Source: Carboxylicivirga agarovorans (GTDB lineage Bacteria; Bacteroidota; Bacteroidia; Bacteroidales; Marinilabiliaceae). Taken from it: a DNA stretch of 64,000 nt. The notes under the pieces were generated by a model. It was not told where the DNA came from. It ran no database searches and saw nothing but the letters and a program-made list of their open reading frames with translations. Shown here in pieces: positions 45,134-53,843 of the stretch. The number at the start of each line of letters is the position of its first letter. Within the stretch, counting starts at the first letter, position 1. The stretch is from the NCBI RefSeq assembly GCF_050589845.1, contig NZ_JBNGPA010000031.1, positions 10,008 to 74,007 of the forward strand. Reading direction: 5' to 3'. A program made the translations under genes and the position numbers.

Positions 45134-45267
45134 AGCATGGTACTTTCTTTATGAACGCAAATATGCAGCTTATAGTCTATCGTTTAGAGAATAAAGGATG
45201 AGTGACACTAAATTATTGATGAACATTATTTGTCAATGCGGGTTTATTTTACCTAAATAGAAACTTA

Positions 45268-45295
45268 GGAAACTTTTAACACAAATTAAGTTTCC
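45268..45295. promoter_or_regulatory. Predicted TetR operator
   Basis: GGAAACTT (45268-45275) and AAGTTTCC (45288-45295) form a perfect 8-bp inverted repeat spaced by 12 bp. A third half site, GAAACTT, stands at 45260-45266. It overlaps the upstream promoter region, so the regulator could block its own operon. Confidence 0.6.
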
Positions 45296-45312
45296 GCGGG
45301 ATTAAAAGTTTA

Positions 45313-45320
45313 TACATTTG
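45313..45320 (+). promoter_or_regulatory. Predicted -7 element of the tetR-tolC-MFP-RND operon
   Basis: TACATTTG is a full TAnnTTTG match that ends 5 bp before the tetR ATG, so transcription would start at or next to the start codon. Confidence 0.5.
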
Positions 45321-45325
45321 CACCC

Positions 45326-45955
45326 ATGGAGTCGAAAAGATTGGAAATTACCGAAAGTGCTCTTAAACTTTTTTGCCAGTATGGTATCAAAAGTGTGAGC
45401 ATGGATGACATATCCCGTGAGCTGGGGATGTCGAAAAAAACCCTTTATCAGTATATCAATGATAAGAATGATTTGGTAGAGGGCGCTTTAAACCTGGCTT
45501 GTAACCAGGATTGTGAAGCCATGTTGGTTTTTAAACGCAAAGACCTAAATGCCATTGAGCAGTTTTTTGAAATGAAAAATATGGTTGAGCAGTTTATAGG
45601 TCAGTACCAGCCAACTATGATGTATGATTTGAAAAAATACTATCCGGCATTATTAACCGATTTTCAGGTTAAACAGAAGGATGTTCATATTGAAGCCTAT
45701 CTATCCAACCTGAAACAGGGGCAGGAGGAAGGTTTATATCACGATGATATTGATATAAGTGTGATCGCACGCATGCTGTTTGCTCATGGCATATACACTT
45801 TCGACGATAGTAACGGGCTGTTCACCGCCAGTGAGCTGCGCAATATGAATCTTTATACCGAGGTATTTAAATATCACTTTCGTGGTGTATGTACCGAAAA
45901 GGGCCTGGAGGAAGTAGAACGACTATTTTGTGAAAACAATGACGAAAAAAAATAA
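45326..45955 (+). CDS. TetR/AcrR family transcriptional regulator
   Basis: A 209-residue repressor with an N-terminal helix-turn-helix (ITESALKLFCQYGIKSVSMDDISRELGMSKKTLYQYINDKNDLV, about 8-50) and an all-helical ligand domain. It heads a four-gene efflux operon and its likely operator lies 30 bp upstream, so it probably represses that operon until a drug or lipid ligand binds. The predicted -7 box almost touches its ATG. Confidence 0.93.
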   Translation: MESKRLEITESALKLFCQYGIKSVSMDDISRELGMSKKTLYQYINDKNDLVEGALNLACNQDCEAMLVFKRKDLNAIEQFFEMKNMVEQFIGQYQPTMMYDLKKYYPALLTDFQVKQKDVHIEAYLSNLKQGQEEGLYHDDIDISVIARMLFAHGIYTFDDSNGLFTASELRNMNLYTEVFKYHFRGVCTEKGLEEVERLFCENNDEKK

Positions 45956-45965
45956 ACACACAACT

Positions 45966-47303
45966 ATGAGAAACACATTATTAACAGCGCTGATGTTGGC
46001 GGTATTGGGCATGGCACCCGTCAAAGCCCAGACAGAAGGCGATTCATTGGCTTTTACGCTTCAGGAGGCCATGAATTATGCCACTGAAAACGCTTTTCAG
46101 AGCAAAAGCGCAACTTATGACATTGAGGCGGCCGAAAAACGGGTATGGGAATATATTGCCATTGGTTTACCACAGGTTACTGCCGAAGGTCAGCTGACCG
46201 ATAACCTGTCCATTCAGGAAAATGTGATTACCATGACTCCTGATGATGGTTCGGAGCCGATGGTTCTGAAAACACAATTTGGCCAGCAATACAACTGGAA
46301 TGCTACCGGTAACGTTAGTCAGTTGTTGTTTGACGGGACCTATTTACTTGGAGTGAAAGCCAGTAAAATTTATGTGGCCATTAGCGAGAAGAATAAAGTA
46401 AAGACGCAGATCGATGTGAGACAATCGGTGGCTGAGGCATATTATGTGGCCTTAATTGCCAAAAAGAACCTTGAGACTTTTAAAAATAACCTCAGGGTCA
46501 ATGAGCAAACCTTAAAAGAAACCGATGCTTATTATCAAAATGGCTTTCGCGAGCTGACTGATGTTGATCAGTTAAGGTTAATGGTAAATAATTCACGCAA
46601 CATGGTGCTGGATGCAGAGCGTCAGCTGACAATTTCAGAAGCGGTACTGAAATATGCCATGGGGGTGAGCATTGATCAGCCCATTAAACTCAGCGACAAT
46701 ATTGACCTGCTTTTATCGCCGGTTGAAGCATTTATACCACAGGCAAATAATTTTGATGTAAAAACACACATTGATTATTCAATCCTGGAAACACAGGAAG
46801 ATGCTCAGAAAACGCTGATAAAAAATGAGCAAGTGCAGTACCTGCCAAAGGTCAATGCCTTTTATAATATCAGTTACATAGAGTTTGGTGATGATTTCGG
46901 CAAAATGGATAACACCAATTCACAAATGCTGGGTCTGTCACTGACCATGCCTATTTTCCAATCGGGCAAACAAAGCGCCAGGGTCAAGCAGGAGAAGATC
47001 AACTACCTGAAACTGCAAAATGAAATGCTTCAGATGGAAGAAGGCCTGAAGCAGCAATTAATGGTTGCCGAGTCCAATTTTAAAAATGCTCAGGCTACTT
47101 ATCTGAATGATAAAGAAGGTGAGGAAATTGCTTTCAGGATATATGACCGAACAAGAATCAAGTTCACCAAGGGACTTTCGTCAAGTGTGGAACTGTCTCA
47201 GAACGAAGGTCAATACATCCAGTCTCAGTTAAGTTTTATTCAGTCGACGCTTAACTTACTTGATACGCATATTAAGTATCAAAAAGCAATCAATCAATTA
47301 TAA
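45966..47303 (+). CDS. TolC-family outer-membrane efflux protein
   Basis: A 445-residue protein; the start at MRNTLLTALMLAVLG keeps a signal peptide cut after VKAQ (the in-frame ATG at 45930 overlaps tetR). Long alpha-helical repeats (TEINDLR..., about 160-230 and 350-430) and the LTLQEAMNYATENA start are those of TolC-like trimers. It forms the outer-membrane tunnel for the RND pump downstream. The next gene's annotated open frame overlaps its stop. Confidence 0.92.
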   Translation: MRNTLLTALMLAVLGMAPVKAQTEGDSLAFTLQEAMNYATENAFQSKSATYDIEAAEKRVWEYIAIGLPQVTAEGQLTDNLSIQENVITMTPDDGSEPMVLKTQFGQQYNWNATGNVSQLLFDGTYLLGVKASKIYVAISEKNKVKTQIDVRQSVAEAYYVALIAKKNLETFKNNLRVNEQTLKETDAYYQNGFRELTDVDQLRLMVNNSRNMVLDAERQLTISEAVLKYAMGVSIDQPIKLSDNIDLLLSPVEAFIPQANNFDVKTHIDYSILETQEDAQKTLIKNEQVQYLPKVNAFYNISYIEFGDDFGKMDNTNSQMLGLSLTMPIFQSGKQSARVKQEKINYLKLQNEMLQMEEGLKQQLMVAESNFKNAQATYLNDKEGEEIAFRIYDRTRIKFTKGLSSSVELSQNEGQYIQSQLSFIQSTLNLLDTHIKYQKAINQL

Positions 47304-47359
47304 TGGATACAATCAGAGTGATGAACGTAATAAGAAATAATCCAAATCAAGCATATCAA

Positions 47360-48490
47360 ATGAAAAAGATAATAATATTAGCAATGGTGGCATTGGCCAT
47401 TATTGCACTGGCCAGCTCATGTGCTTCCAAAAGCGATGATGCAACCGCCGCTAAACAAGAAGAGCTCAAACAATATAAAAGTGAGCTGAGCCAGTTGAAG
47501 AAGAAGATCGCTAAACTGGAGAAAGAATTATCATCGGGCCGCACAGAAGGTGTGGTGAACGTGGTGGCTACACCGGTTGAAACCGGTTTATATGAGCATT
47601 TTGTTGATGTTACCGGCCAGGTTGAAACAGATAAGAACATCATTGTGAGCCCTGAGGCTGCTGGTAAAATTATTTCAATAGAGGTAAAAGAAGGTGATAA
47701 GGTTCGTAAAGGTGATATCCTTGCCCGCTTAAATACCGAAATGACCAAGCGTTCGTTAAAGCAGGTTGAAATTAATCTGCAATTGGCAACAACAACCTAT
47801 GAGCGTCAGGCCGATCTTTGGGAACAGAACATTGGTTCAGAGATGGAATACCTGCAGGCCAAGTCAAGCAAGGAAGGTTTGGAGCAACAGAAAGAGGCGC
47901 TGGAAGCACAATTGGACCTGGCGGTTGTACGTGCGCCGATAGATGGTATTGTTGATGATGTTATTCAGAAACAGGGAGAGATGGCAGGACCACAATTGCC
48001 ATTCGCCCGATTGGTAAATATCGACAATGTGTACATCACGGCTGATGTATCTGAAATCTATCTGCAAAAGATTAAAGCAGGTGATAAAGTGGCTATTGAG
48101 TTTCCGGTTATAGAAAAGAATATCGATGCCACCATCTACCGTTCTTCATCAGTAATTGATCCGGGTAGCCGTACTTTTCGTGTACGAATTGACCTGGCCA
48201 ATAAGGCCAATGATATTAAACCAAACATGTTGGCAGTACTGAAGTTAAGAACTTTCGCCGCAGAGGATGCCATTGTAGTTCCATCTATCCTGGTGAAAAA
48301 GGATTTCAGTGGTGAGTTTATCTTCGTAGCCGAAGAAGTTGAAGGACAGCTTCGCGCTAAAAAGCGCTACATTCAAACAGGTATTAAGGATAATAACAAT
48401 ACGCTTGTTACCGAAGGCGTTAAGCCAGGTGATATGGTTATTACCAAAGGCTATGCACAGGTGGTTGATGGTTCAGCAATTTCAATTTAA
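47360..48490 (+). CDS. RND efflux membrane-fusion lipoprotein (AcrA/MexA-like)
   Basis: A 376-residue periplasmic adaptor. MKKIIILAMVALAIIALASSCASK has a lipobox with C20; an in-frame ATG at 47303 is less likely. A coiled coil (about 35-60) is followed by the biotinyl-lipoyl half (GKIISIEVKEGDKVRKGDILARL), the hairpin, the second lipoyl half (VRAPIDGIVDDVIQKQGEM) and the beta-barrel domain (FVAEEVEGQLRAKKR). Joins TolC and the RND pump. Confidence 0.93.
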   Translation: MKKIIILAMVALAIIALASSCASKSDDATAAKQEELKQYKSELSQLKKKIAKLEKELSSGRTEGVVNVVATPVETGLYEHFVDVTGQVETDKNIIVSPEAAGKIISIEVKEGDKVRKGDILARLNTEMTKRSLKQVEINLQLATTTYERQADLWEQNIGSEMEYLQAKSSKEGLEQQKEALEAQLDLAVVRAPIDGIVDDVIQKQGEMAGPQLPFARLVNIDNVYITADVSEIYLQKIKAGDKVAIEFPVIEKNIDATIYRSSSVIDPGSRTFRVRIDLANKANDIKPNMLAVLKLRTFAAEDAIVVPSILVKKDFSGEFIFVAEEVEGQLRAKKRYIQTGIKDNNNTLVTEGVKPGDMVITKGYAQVVDGSAISI

Positions 48491-48514
48491 TCCTTAGCCT
48501 AAATCTGATTACAA

Positions 48515-51500
48515 ATGCAAGAAGAAAATATAAAATATAAAGAGAAAGTGTCAACACGGAAGTTTAAACCAACTTTCATGGCACTGGCTAATAAAAATAC
48601 CATCTACATCCTCACATTATTCCTTATAGTGGCCGGATGGATGGGTTATACCTCCATGCAGCGAGAGCAGTTTCCGGAGATCGTGATCCCTTACATCTCT
48701 GTAAGTACCCCACACCCCGGTAACAGTCCGCTTGATATTGAGAACCTGATCACGCGTCCCCTTGAAAAAGAATTGAAAGATTTGAATGGCGTAAAAAAGA
48801 TGTCATCCAACTCTTTCCAGGACATGAGTCTGATCATTGTGGAGTTTGAAGCCGATGTATCTGTTGAGCAGGCTAAGCTCGACGTGAAAGATAAGGTGGA
48901 TAAAGCCATCAGTGAATTGCCCGATGACCTGATGGATGATCCGATAGTGGATGATATTGACTTTTCAGAGTTCCCTGTATTGAACATCAACCTGTCGGGA
49001 GACTATAGTATCTACGAGTTAAAGAAGTTTGCCGAAGGTTTGCAGGATGAGTTTGAAACCCTGCGTGAAGTGCGTGAGGCCGATATTCGAGGTGTCGATG
49101 AACGTGAAATCAAGATACATGTTGACCCTCACCGAATGGCTGCTTATGATTTAACCTTTCAGGATATTGAGTTTGCCGTACAAACAGAAAACTTTACAGT
49201 AGGTGCCGGCGAGGTAAAGGTTGACGGTACTCGTCGTTCAATCCGTGTTCAGGCCGATTATACCAACATGGACCAGATTCGCAACACCATTGTGAAAGAG
49301 GTTGACGGACGCGTGGTGTATATCAAGGATGTGGCAGAGGTTATTGATGGATTTGAAGAGCAAAGTACCATTTCGCGTCTTGATCACAAGGCCGTAGTGA
49401 CCTTATCCATTGTTAAAAAGAGTGGACAAAACCTGCTGGATGCCACGGATAAGATATTAGGAATCATCAAGCAGAAGCAGGAAAGCGAAACATTACCCAA
49501 GGATCTTACGGTGACAGTAACCGATGATCAGTCGGTTTTTGTACGTGACCAGATCAGTAACCTGGAGAACAGTATCCTGCTGGGTATGATATTCGTGATG
49601 ATCGTACTATATATGTTCCTGGGCTTACGTAATGCTATTTTCTCCGGTTTAGCCATTCCTATGTCAATGATCATATCAATGATGGTATTGAAACAAATTG
49701 GTTATACCATTAATACCATGGTATTGTTCAGCCTTGTCCTGGCGCTGGGTATGCTGGTTGATAACGCCATTGTGGTGATCGAGAATGTCTACCGGATGAT
49801 GGAGCATGGTGTCAAACCCGAAAAAGCCGTGAAGAATGGGACCAGTGAAATTGCCATCCCTATTATTTCATCAACGGCAACCACACTGGCAGCTTTCTTT
49901 CCATTGGTTTTCTGGCCGGGTATTGTTGGTAAGTTTATGAGTTACCTGCCCATCACATTGATCATCGTACTGGCTTCGTCCTTATTTGTGGCTCTGGTGC
50001 TAAATCCGGTGTTCGCGTCTCAGTTTATGAAAGTTGAAGATGTAAAAGAGAAGAAGAATTTAAGAAAACCTTATATCATAACTTTATCTCTTTTGGTAGT
50101 AGGAGTAGTTTTTCATTTGATAGCTCAATTTTCATATGGAGCAGGCGTAACATACCATGTAAACGAATCAACCTTTGATAAAAAAACATTAACAGCATTA
50201 GGTAACTTATTTATTTTACCTATTCTAATTATGTTGCTAAATGTTTATGCACTTAAACCATCTGCTATCTGGTTTCAGCATAAGTTCTTACCAATGCTTG
50301 AAAACATGTACGAAGGCACATTGCGTCGTGCTTTGGGACGAAGAACCAGTAAGTGGCTGTTGTTTGGTTCAATCGCCTTGTTTTTCTTCTCGGTGATGTT
50401 CTTTGGTGCCATGCAACCAAATGTGTATTTCTTCCCTGAGAATGAGCCACGTACCATATATGTAACCATGGAATTACCATTGGGTACCGACATTGAAGTG
50501 ACGGACCAAGTGACTAAAAATGCGGAGGATATTCTTTACAGTACCCTTGATCCTTACATGGATATCGTTAAATCGGTTGGTGTAAGTGTTGGTAACGGTA
50601 AGGGTGGCTTATTTGAATCGGGTCGTTCACCCAATAAATCACTAACCACGATTACATTCCTCGATTACCAGTATCGTCAGGGCCATAGTACCCGTGATAT
50701 TATGGGTAAACTGTCTGATGCATTCCAGGGATTTATAGGAGCTAAGGTATTTATCGAAAAAGAAGAAAACGGGCCTCCGGTGGGTAAACCTATCAATATT
50801 GAGGTAGGTGGTGACGACTATGAGCGTTTGATTGCCCTGACCGAAGACATCAAGAAAACCATTAACGACGATCATATATTAGGTATCGAAAATCTGGAAA
50901 TGGACTTGAATACCAATAAACCGGAGATGCAGTTGTTCATTGATCGTGATAAAGTGCGTCGCATGGGATTATCAACCCAGCAGGTGGCTATGGCGCTTCG
51001 TACCTCATTGTATGGTAAGGAAATCAGTAAATACAAAGATGGTGAAGACGAATACGACATCATGCTGCGCATGAAAGATCAATACCGTTATGATGTGTCG
51101 ACTTTGATGAATCAGAAAATGAAGGTGGATAAAAATGGTGTTATTTCTTTGATCCCTATTTCTGCAGTGGCTGATTATGAGTATGCATCAACCTACGAAA
51201 AGATCATTCGTATTGACAATACACGTGTTATCACTTTAAGTTCCAATGTGGTGGAGGGCTATAATGCCAACACAATCAATGCGCGTATTAAAGAGTTACT
51301 GTCAGACTACCAGATGCCGGCCAACTATAACTGGAAAATGACCGGTGAGCAGGAGAGTCAGCAGGAAACATCGGACTTCCTGGTAGGCGCATTATTGTTT
51401 GCACTGGCTTTAATAGCTATGATTCTTATTACGCAGTTTAACTCCGGAGCCAAGCCATTAATCATTATCGGAACGGTAGGACTGAGTACCATTGGTGTAT

Positions 51501-51991
51501 TTATGGGCCTTGGTACTTTCCAGATGGATTTCATCATCCTGATGACCGGTGTGGGAATTGTGTCACTGGCCGGTATTGTGGTAAACAATGGTATTGTGTT
51601 AATTGACTACATCGACCTGGTTCGCGGGCAGATGAAAGAGCAAAAAGGCCTGGGACCTAAAGGACGATTAAGTCGAGAAGAAGAAGTGGATAGCATTGTT
51701 CGTGCAGGTAAAACACGTTTACGACCGGTATTGTTAACAGCTATCACAACTATCCTTGGTTTGATCCCAATGGCTGTGGGGCTTAATTTTGATTTCTTTA
51801 GCTTGTTCTCTGAGCTTGATCCGAAGATTTATTTTGGGGGTGATAATGCCGATTTCTGGGCACCAATGGCCTGGACGGTAATATTCGGTTTAAGTACATC
51901 AACGGTATTAACCTTATTAATGGCACCGGTTATGTATAACCTGGCCGTAAGGATGCGTAACCGCCTGGTGAAAGAAAAAGTGAAAGCGTAA
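48515..51991 (+). CDS. RND family efflux permease (AcrB-like)
   Basis: A 1158-residue inner-membrane proton antiporter with 12 or more membrane helices and two large periplasmic loops. The TM4 proton-relay region reads LALGMLVDNAIVVIENVYR (Asp pair spaced as in AcrB), and FPLVFWPGIVGKFM and TMVLFSLVL match TM helices. It is longer than AcrB (1049) because of an extra segment of about 80 residues with two hydrophobic stretches after TM6 (about residues 510-590; AT-rich on the DNA) and another insert near the end (SELDPKIYFGGDNADFW). Substrate spectrum unknown. Confidence 0.93.
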   Translation: MQEENIKYKEKVSTRKFKPTFMALANKNTIYILTLFLIVAGWMGYTSMQREQFPEIVIPYISVSTPHPGNSPLDIENLITRPLEKELKDLNGVKKMSSNSFQDMSLIIVEFEADVSVEQAKLDVKDKVDKAISELPDDLMDDPIVDDIDFSEFPVLNINLSGDYSIYELKKFAEGLQDEFETLREVREADIRGVDEREIKIHVDPHRMAAYDLTFQDIEFAVQTENFTVGAGEVKVDGTRRSIRVQADYTNMDQIRNTIVKEVDGRVVYIKDVAEVIDGFEEQSTISRLDHKAVVTLSIVKKSGQNLLDATDKILGIIKQKQESETLPKDLTVTVTDDQSVFVRDQISNLENSILLGMIFVMIVLYMFLGLRNAIFSGLAIPMSMIISMMVLKQIGYTINTMVLFSLVLALGMLVDNAIVVIENVYRMMEHGVKPEKAVKNGTSEIAIPIISSTATTLAAFFPLVFWPGIVGKFMSYLPITLIIVLASSLFVALVLNPVFASQFMKVEDVKEKKNLRKPYIITLSLLVVGVVFHLIAQFSYGAGVTYHVNESTFDKKTLTALGNLFILPILIMLLNVYALKPSAIWFQHKFLPMLENMYEGTLRRALGRRTSKWLLFGSIALFFFSVMFFGAMQPNVYFFPENEPRTIYVTMELPLGTDIEVTDQVTKNAEDILYSTLDPYMDIVKSVGVSVGNGKGGLFESGRSPNKSLTTITFLDYQYRQGHSTRDIMGKLSDAFQGFIGAKVFIEKEENGPPVGKPINIEVGGDDYERLIALTEDIKKTINDDHILGIENLEMDLNTNKPEMQLFIDRDKVRRMGLSTQQVAMALRTSLYGKEISKYKDGEDEYDIMLRMKDQYRYDVSTLMNQKMKVDKNGVISLIPISAVADYEYASTYEKIIRIDNTRVITLSSNVVEGYNANTINARIKELLSDYQMPANYNWKMTGEQESQQETSDFLVGALLFALALIAMILITQFNSGAKPLIIIGTVGLSTIGVFMGLGTFQMDFIILMTGVGIVSLAGIVVNNGIVLIDYIDLVRGQMKEQKGLGPKGRLSREEEVDSIVRAGKTRLRPVLLTAITTILGLIPMAVGLNFDFFSLFSELDPKIYFGGDNADFWAPMAWTVIFGLSTSTVLTLLMAPVMYNLAVRMRNRLVKEKVKA

Positions 51992-52011
51992 CACCTTTTC
52001 AATAATACTAT

Positions 52012-52043
52012 AAAAACGGCTCTCAATTTGAGGGCCGTTTTTA
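52012..52043 (+). terminator. Intrinsic terminator of the efflux operon
   Basis: AACGGCTCTC pairs with GAGGGCCGTT, preceded by A5 and followed by T5. It lies 21 bp after the RND stop. Confidence 0.85.
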
Positions 52044-52121
52044 ATTATACCTTATCGGAAAAATTGAAGTTTCTTCATGTGCATTTTCTTATACCACGCC
52101 TGGATAGCTATTGTGGTGCTC

Positions 52122-52266
52122 AGTTGAAATGATAAAAAGTTTAGAAGTTTAATAGTTTATGAGTTGAAAGATTAAACTGATTAACTGTCGAACTGATAAA
52201 TCGTCGAACTGAGGAATTGATTTACAGTTTCGATATATTTAAACCTCTTGGTGCTATCGCACGAAT
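52122..52266. repeat. Palindromic AGTTGA/AGTTTA element, copy 1
   Basis: An imperfect palindrome built from degenerate AGTTGA- and AGTTTA-like words (left) and their complements (right: TTAAACTGATTAACTGTCG...), ending in the conserved tail ACCTC..GGTGCT. Three more copies lie at 53041, 53399 and 63661. No transposase. Confidence 0.6.
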
Positions 52267-52316
52267 CCCTGTCCATAAAATACCCATTGTAAAGTATACA
52301 GCATATTTCGTATATT

Positions 52317-52338
52317 AACTATTTAATATTAAACAGTT
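52317..52338. promoter_or_regulatory. Palindrome directly before the ferric-reductase-like gene
   Basis: A 22-bp AT-rich inverted repeat (AACT-TTTAA-TTAAA-AGTT) ends 5 bp before the start codon. It could be an operator or a leader hairpin. Confidence 0.35.
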
Positions 52339-52343
52339 AGTAT

Positions 52344-52997
52344 ATGGAAAATCAGACTCAAACAAGAAACTCAGCTGGCAGGATCATACTAATTACCTGT
52401 ATTCTTTCAATTGCTTATGCCATATGCCGATATCATGTATTGGGGCCGGTGCCCTGGAAAGACTTCCCTTTTTTCATACTTAACAAAGGGATTGCATTAA
52501 GTGCATTTATCTTGTTAACATTTAACTTCAGTTTTGGACCTTTAAACAACCTGGGAGTAAATGTGCCTGAAGGATTTCTCGCAGCCCGCAAATCAATAGG
52601 TATGACCGGTTTTTTACTGGTGCTAATACATGCTCTGATGAGCTTCCTTTTATTCAAACCGGAAATATATGGACAATTTTTTCAACCCGATGGCACACTG
52701 ACACTTTTTGGTGGTTTAAGTATGCTCGGGGGTATACTAGCTCTCGTAGTGCTTTGGGGCTATAACCTGAGTTTCCAAACCCATCTCCGTGATGACGAGA
52801 GATTCATAAGGTTTATCACGTCCCGAAAGTTCTTTCTTTCAGCGATGACTTTTAGTCTTTTACACCTGTTTTTTATGGGCTTTAAAGGGTGGATGGTTCC
52901 CTCAGGCTGGCATGGAGGCTTACCACCAATAAGCCTGGTAAGTTTTGTTTTCTTTTTACTGGCCTATGTCATAAACCTATTGGGCAGAAGGGATTAA
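52344..52997 (+). CDS. Ferric-reductase-like transmembrane protein
   Basis: A 217-residue protein with about six membrane helices. IHALMSFLLF, LLHLFFMG and GWMVPSGWHGG offer His residues placed as in heme-binding ferric reductase-like/MsrQ-type membrane domains. A protein this size lacks FAD and NAD domains, so it would carry electrons from quinol or another carrier (inference). It precedes a repeat-rich 846-bp gap and then the FMN/Fe-S genes, which may be functional partners. Confidence 0.65.
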   Translation: MENQTQTRNSAGRIILITCILSIAYAICRYHVLGPVPWKDFPFFILNKGIALSAFILLTFNFSFGPLNNLGVNVPEGFLAARKSIGMTGFLLVLIHALMSFLLFKPEIYGQFFQPDGTLTLFGGLSMLGGILALVVLWGYNLSFQTHLRDDERFIRFITSRKFFLSAMTFSLLHLFFMGFKGWMVPSGWHGGLPPISLVSFVFFLLAYVINLLGRRD

Positions 52998-53040
52998 ATC
53001 CTTTGGATATGATTCCGGTGCTGCCGCGCGAAGTCGGAAT

Positions 53041-53174
53041 TGATAAAAAGTTGATAAGTTGAATAGTTTAATAGTTTAGAAGTTTATGAGTTGAAAGATT
53101 AAACTAATAAACTGTCGAACTGCTAAATAGTCGAACTGCGGAATTGATTTACAGCTTAGATATATTTAAACCTC
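53041..53174. repeat. Palindromic AGTTGA/AGTTTA element, copy 2
   Basis: The most complete copy. The two halves pair over about two-thirds of ~36 positions. It ends in TATATTTAAACCTCGCC rather than the usual CCTCCGGTGCTGCC, while that GC-rich tail stands before it (53014-53031). Confidence 0.6.
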
Positions 53175-53228
53175 GCCCCGATAATAATTGGGATACACAG
53201 TTTATTCCTTCGGATTTGATTCCCAAGC

Positions 53229-53297
53229 AGCAACTAGCAGGCTGTAAGTCTGCCACATCATAGCCCGGGGCAAAGCGCAGCGACGCCCCGGGTTACC
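53229..53297. repeat. GC-rich hairpin repeat, full copy
   Basis: AACTAGCAGGCTGTAAGTCT and TGCCACATCATAGCCCGGGG lead into a 10-bp stem (AGCCCGGGGC at 53262-53271 with GCCCCGGGTT at 53284-53293). A shortened copy lies at 63854-63902. The 846-bp gap 52998-53843 also holds a second inverted repeat, CCGGTGCA...TGCACCGG (53312-53360). Confidence 0.6.
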
Positions 53298-53398
53298 CAA
53301 TGCCCATCAATCCGGTGCAACATCAATTGTAACTCAACGCACTACTGTTCCATGCACCGGAATAGCAAATGCTCGATTGCGTATCTATTTTATGTGAC

Positions 53399-53526
53399 AG
53401 TTGAAATGATAAAAAGTTGATAAGTTGAATAGTTTATAAGTTGAGAGATTAAACTGATTAACTGTCGAACTGAGGAATTGATTTACAGCTTCAATATATT
53501 TTAACCTCCGGTGCTGCCGCACGAGT
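53399..53526. repeat. Palindromic AGTTGA/AGTTTA element, copy 3
   Basis: AGTTGAAATGATAAAAAGTT, AGTTGAATAGTTTATAAGTT, and the right half with TTAAACTGATTAACTGTCG, then CCTCCGGTGCTGCCGCAC. It runs in the same direction as the other copies. Confidence 0.6.
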
Positions 53527-53578
53527 ACGAAAATCTATACTTCTCCGACAAGTAAAATTACCGAATCAACAACTGATT

Positions 53579-53645
53579 AAACTCAGACTAAATTCAGACC
53601 AAACTCAGACCAAACTCAGATTAAATTCGACTCGAGCTGAATTTA
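53579..53645. repeat. 11-bp direct repeats plus palindrome before the FMN/Fe-S gene
   Basis: Four to five copies of an 11-mer in register: AAACTCAGACT, AAATTCAGACC, AAACTCAGACC, AAACTCAGATT and AAATTCGACTC (53579-53633). The last overlaps a palindrome, TAAATTC(N10)GAATTTA (53622-53645). Eleven base pairs is close to one helical turn, so each copy would face the same side, as in an operator. Could be regulatory for the gene at 53844. Confidence 0.5.
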
Positions 53646-53792
53646 ACATGAGTTTAATATGACTTTATTATGAATTAAGTATGTTATTGGTCATAAGGTG
53701 TCATAATGGGTGCATAAACCTGCTAATTGAAAAAATAGAATGACTCCAGGTTTGTTATTGACACTTTTCACATCGTATTAACAACAGGTTTA

Positions 53793-53823
53793 TTGTTTGA
53801 GTGCGAGTCATCTTATAGATTTG
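53793..53823 (+). promoter_or_regulatory. Predicted promoter of the FMN/Fe-S gene
   Basis: TTG (53793-53795), 20 bp, TAGATTTG (53816-53823): a good match to the Bacteroidota -33/-7 pattern. The 5' leader would be about 15 nt. Confidence 0.55.
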
Positions 53824-53843
53824 TAGCGACAAAATGAAGACAT

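Noticed and set aside
45930..45965. Longer TolC start overlapping tetR
   Set aside because: The shorter start gives a normal signal peptide.
48515..51991. Frameshift or fusion in the RND gene
   Set aside because: The frame is open over the whole length and motifs appear in family order; the added length is explained by inserts.
52122..53526. Insertion sequence
   Set aside because: No transposase frame or clear terminal inverted repeats with target duplications; the copies are short palindromes.
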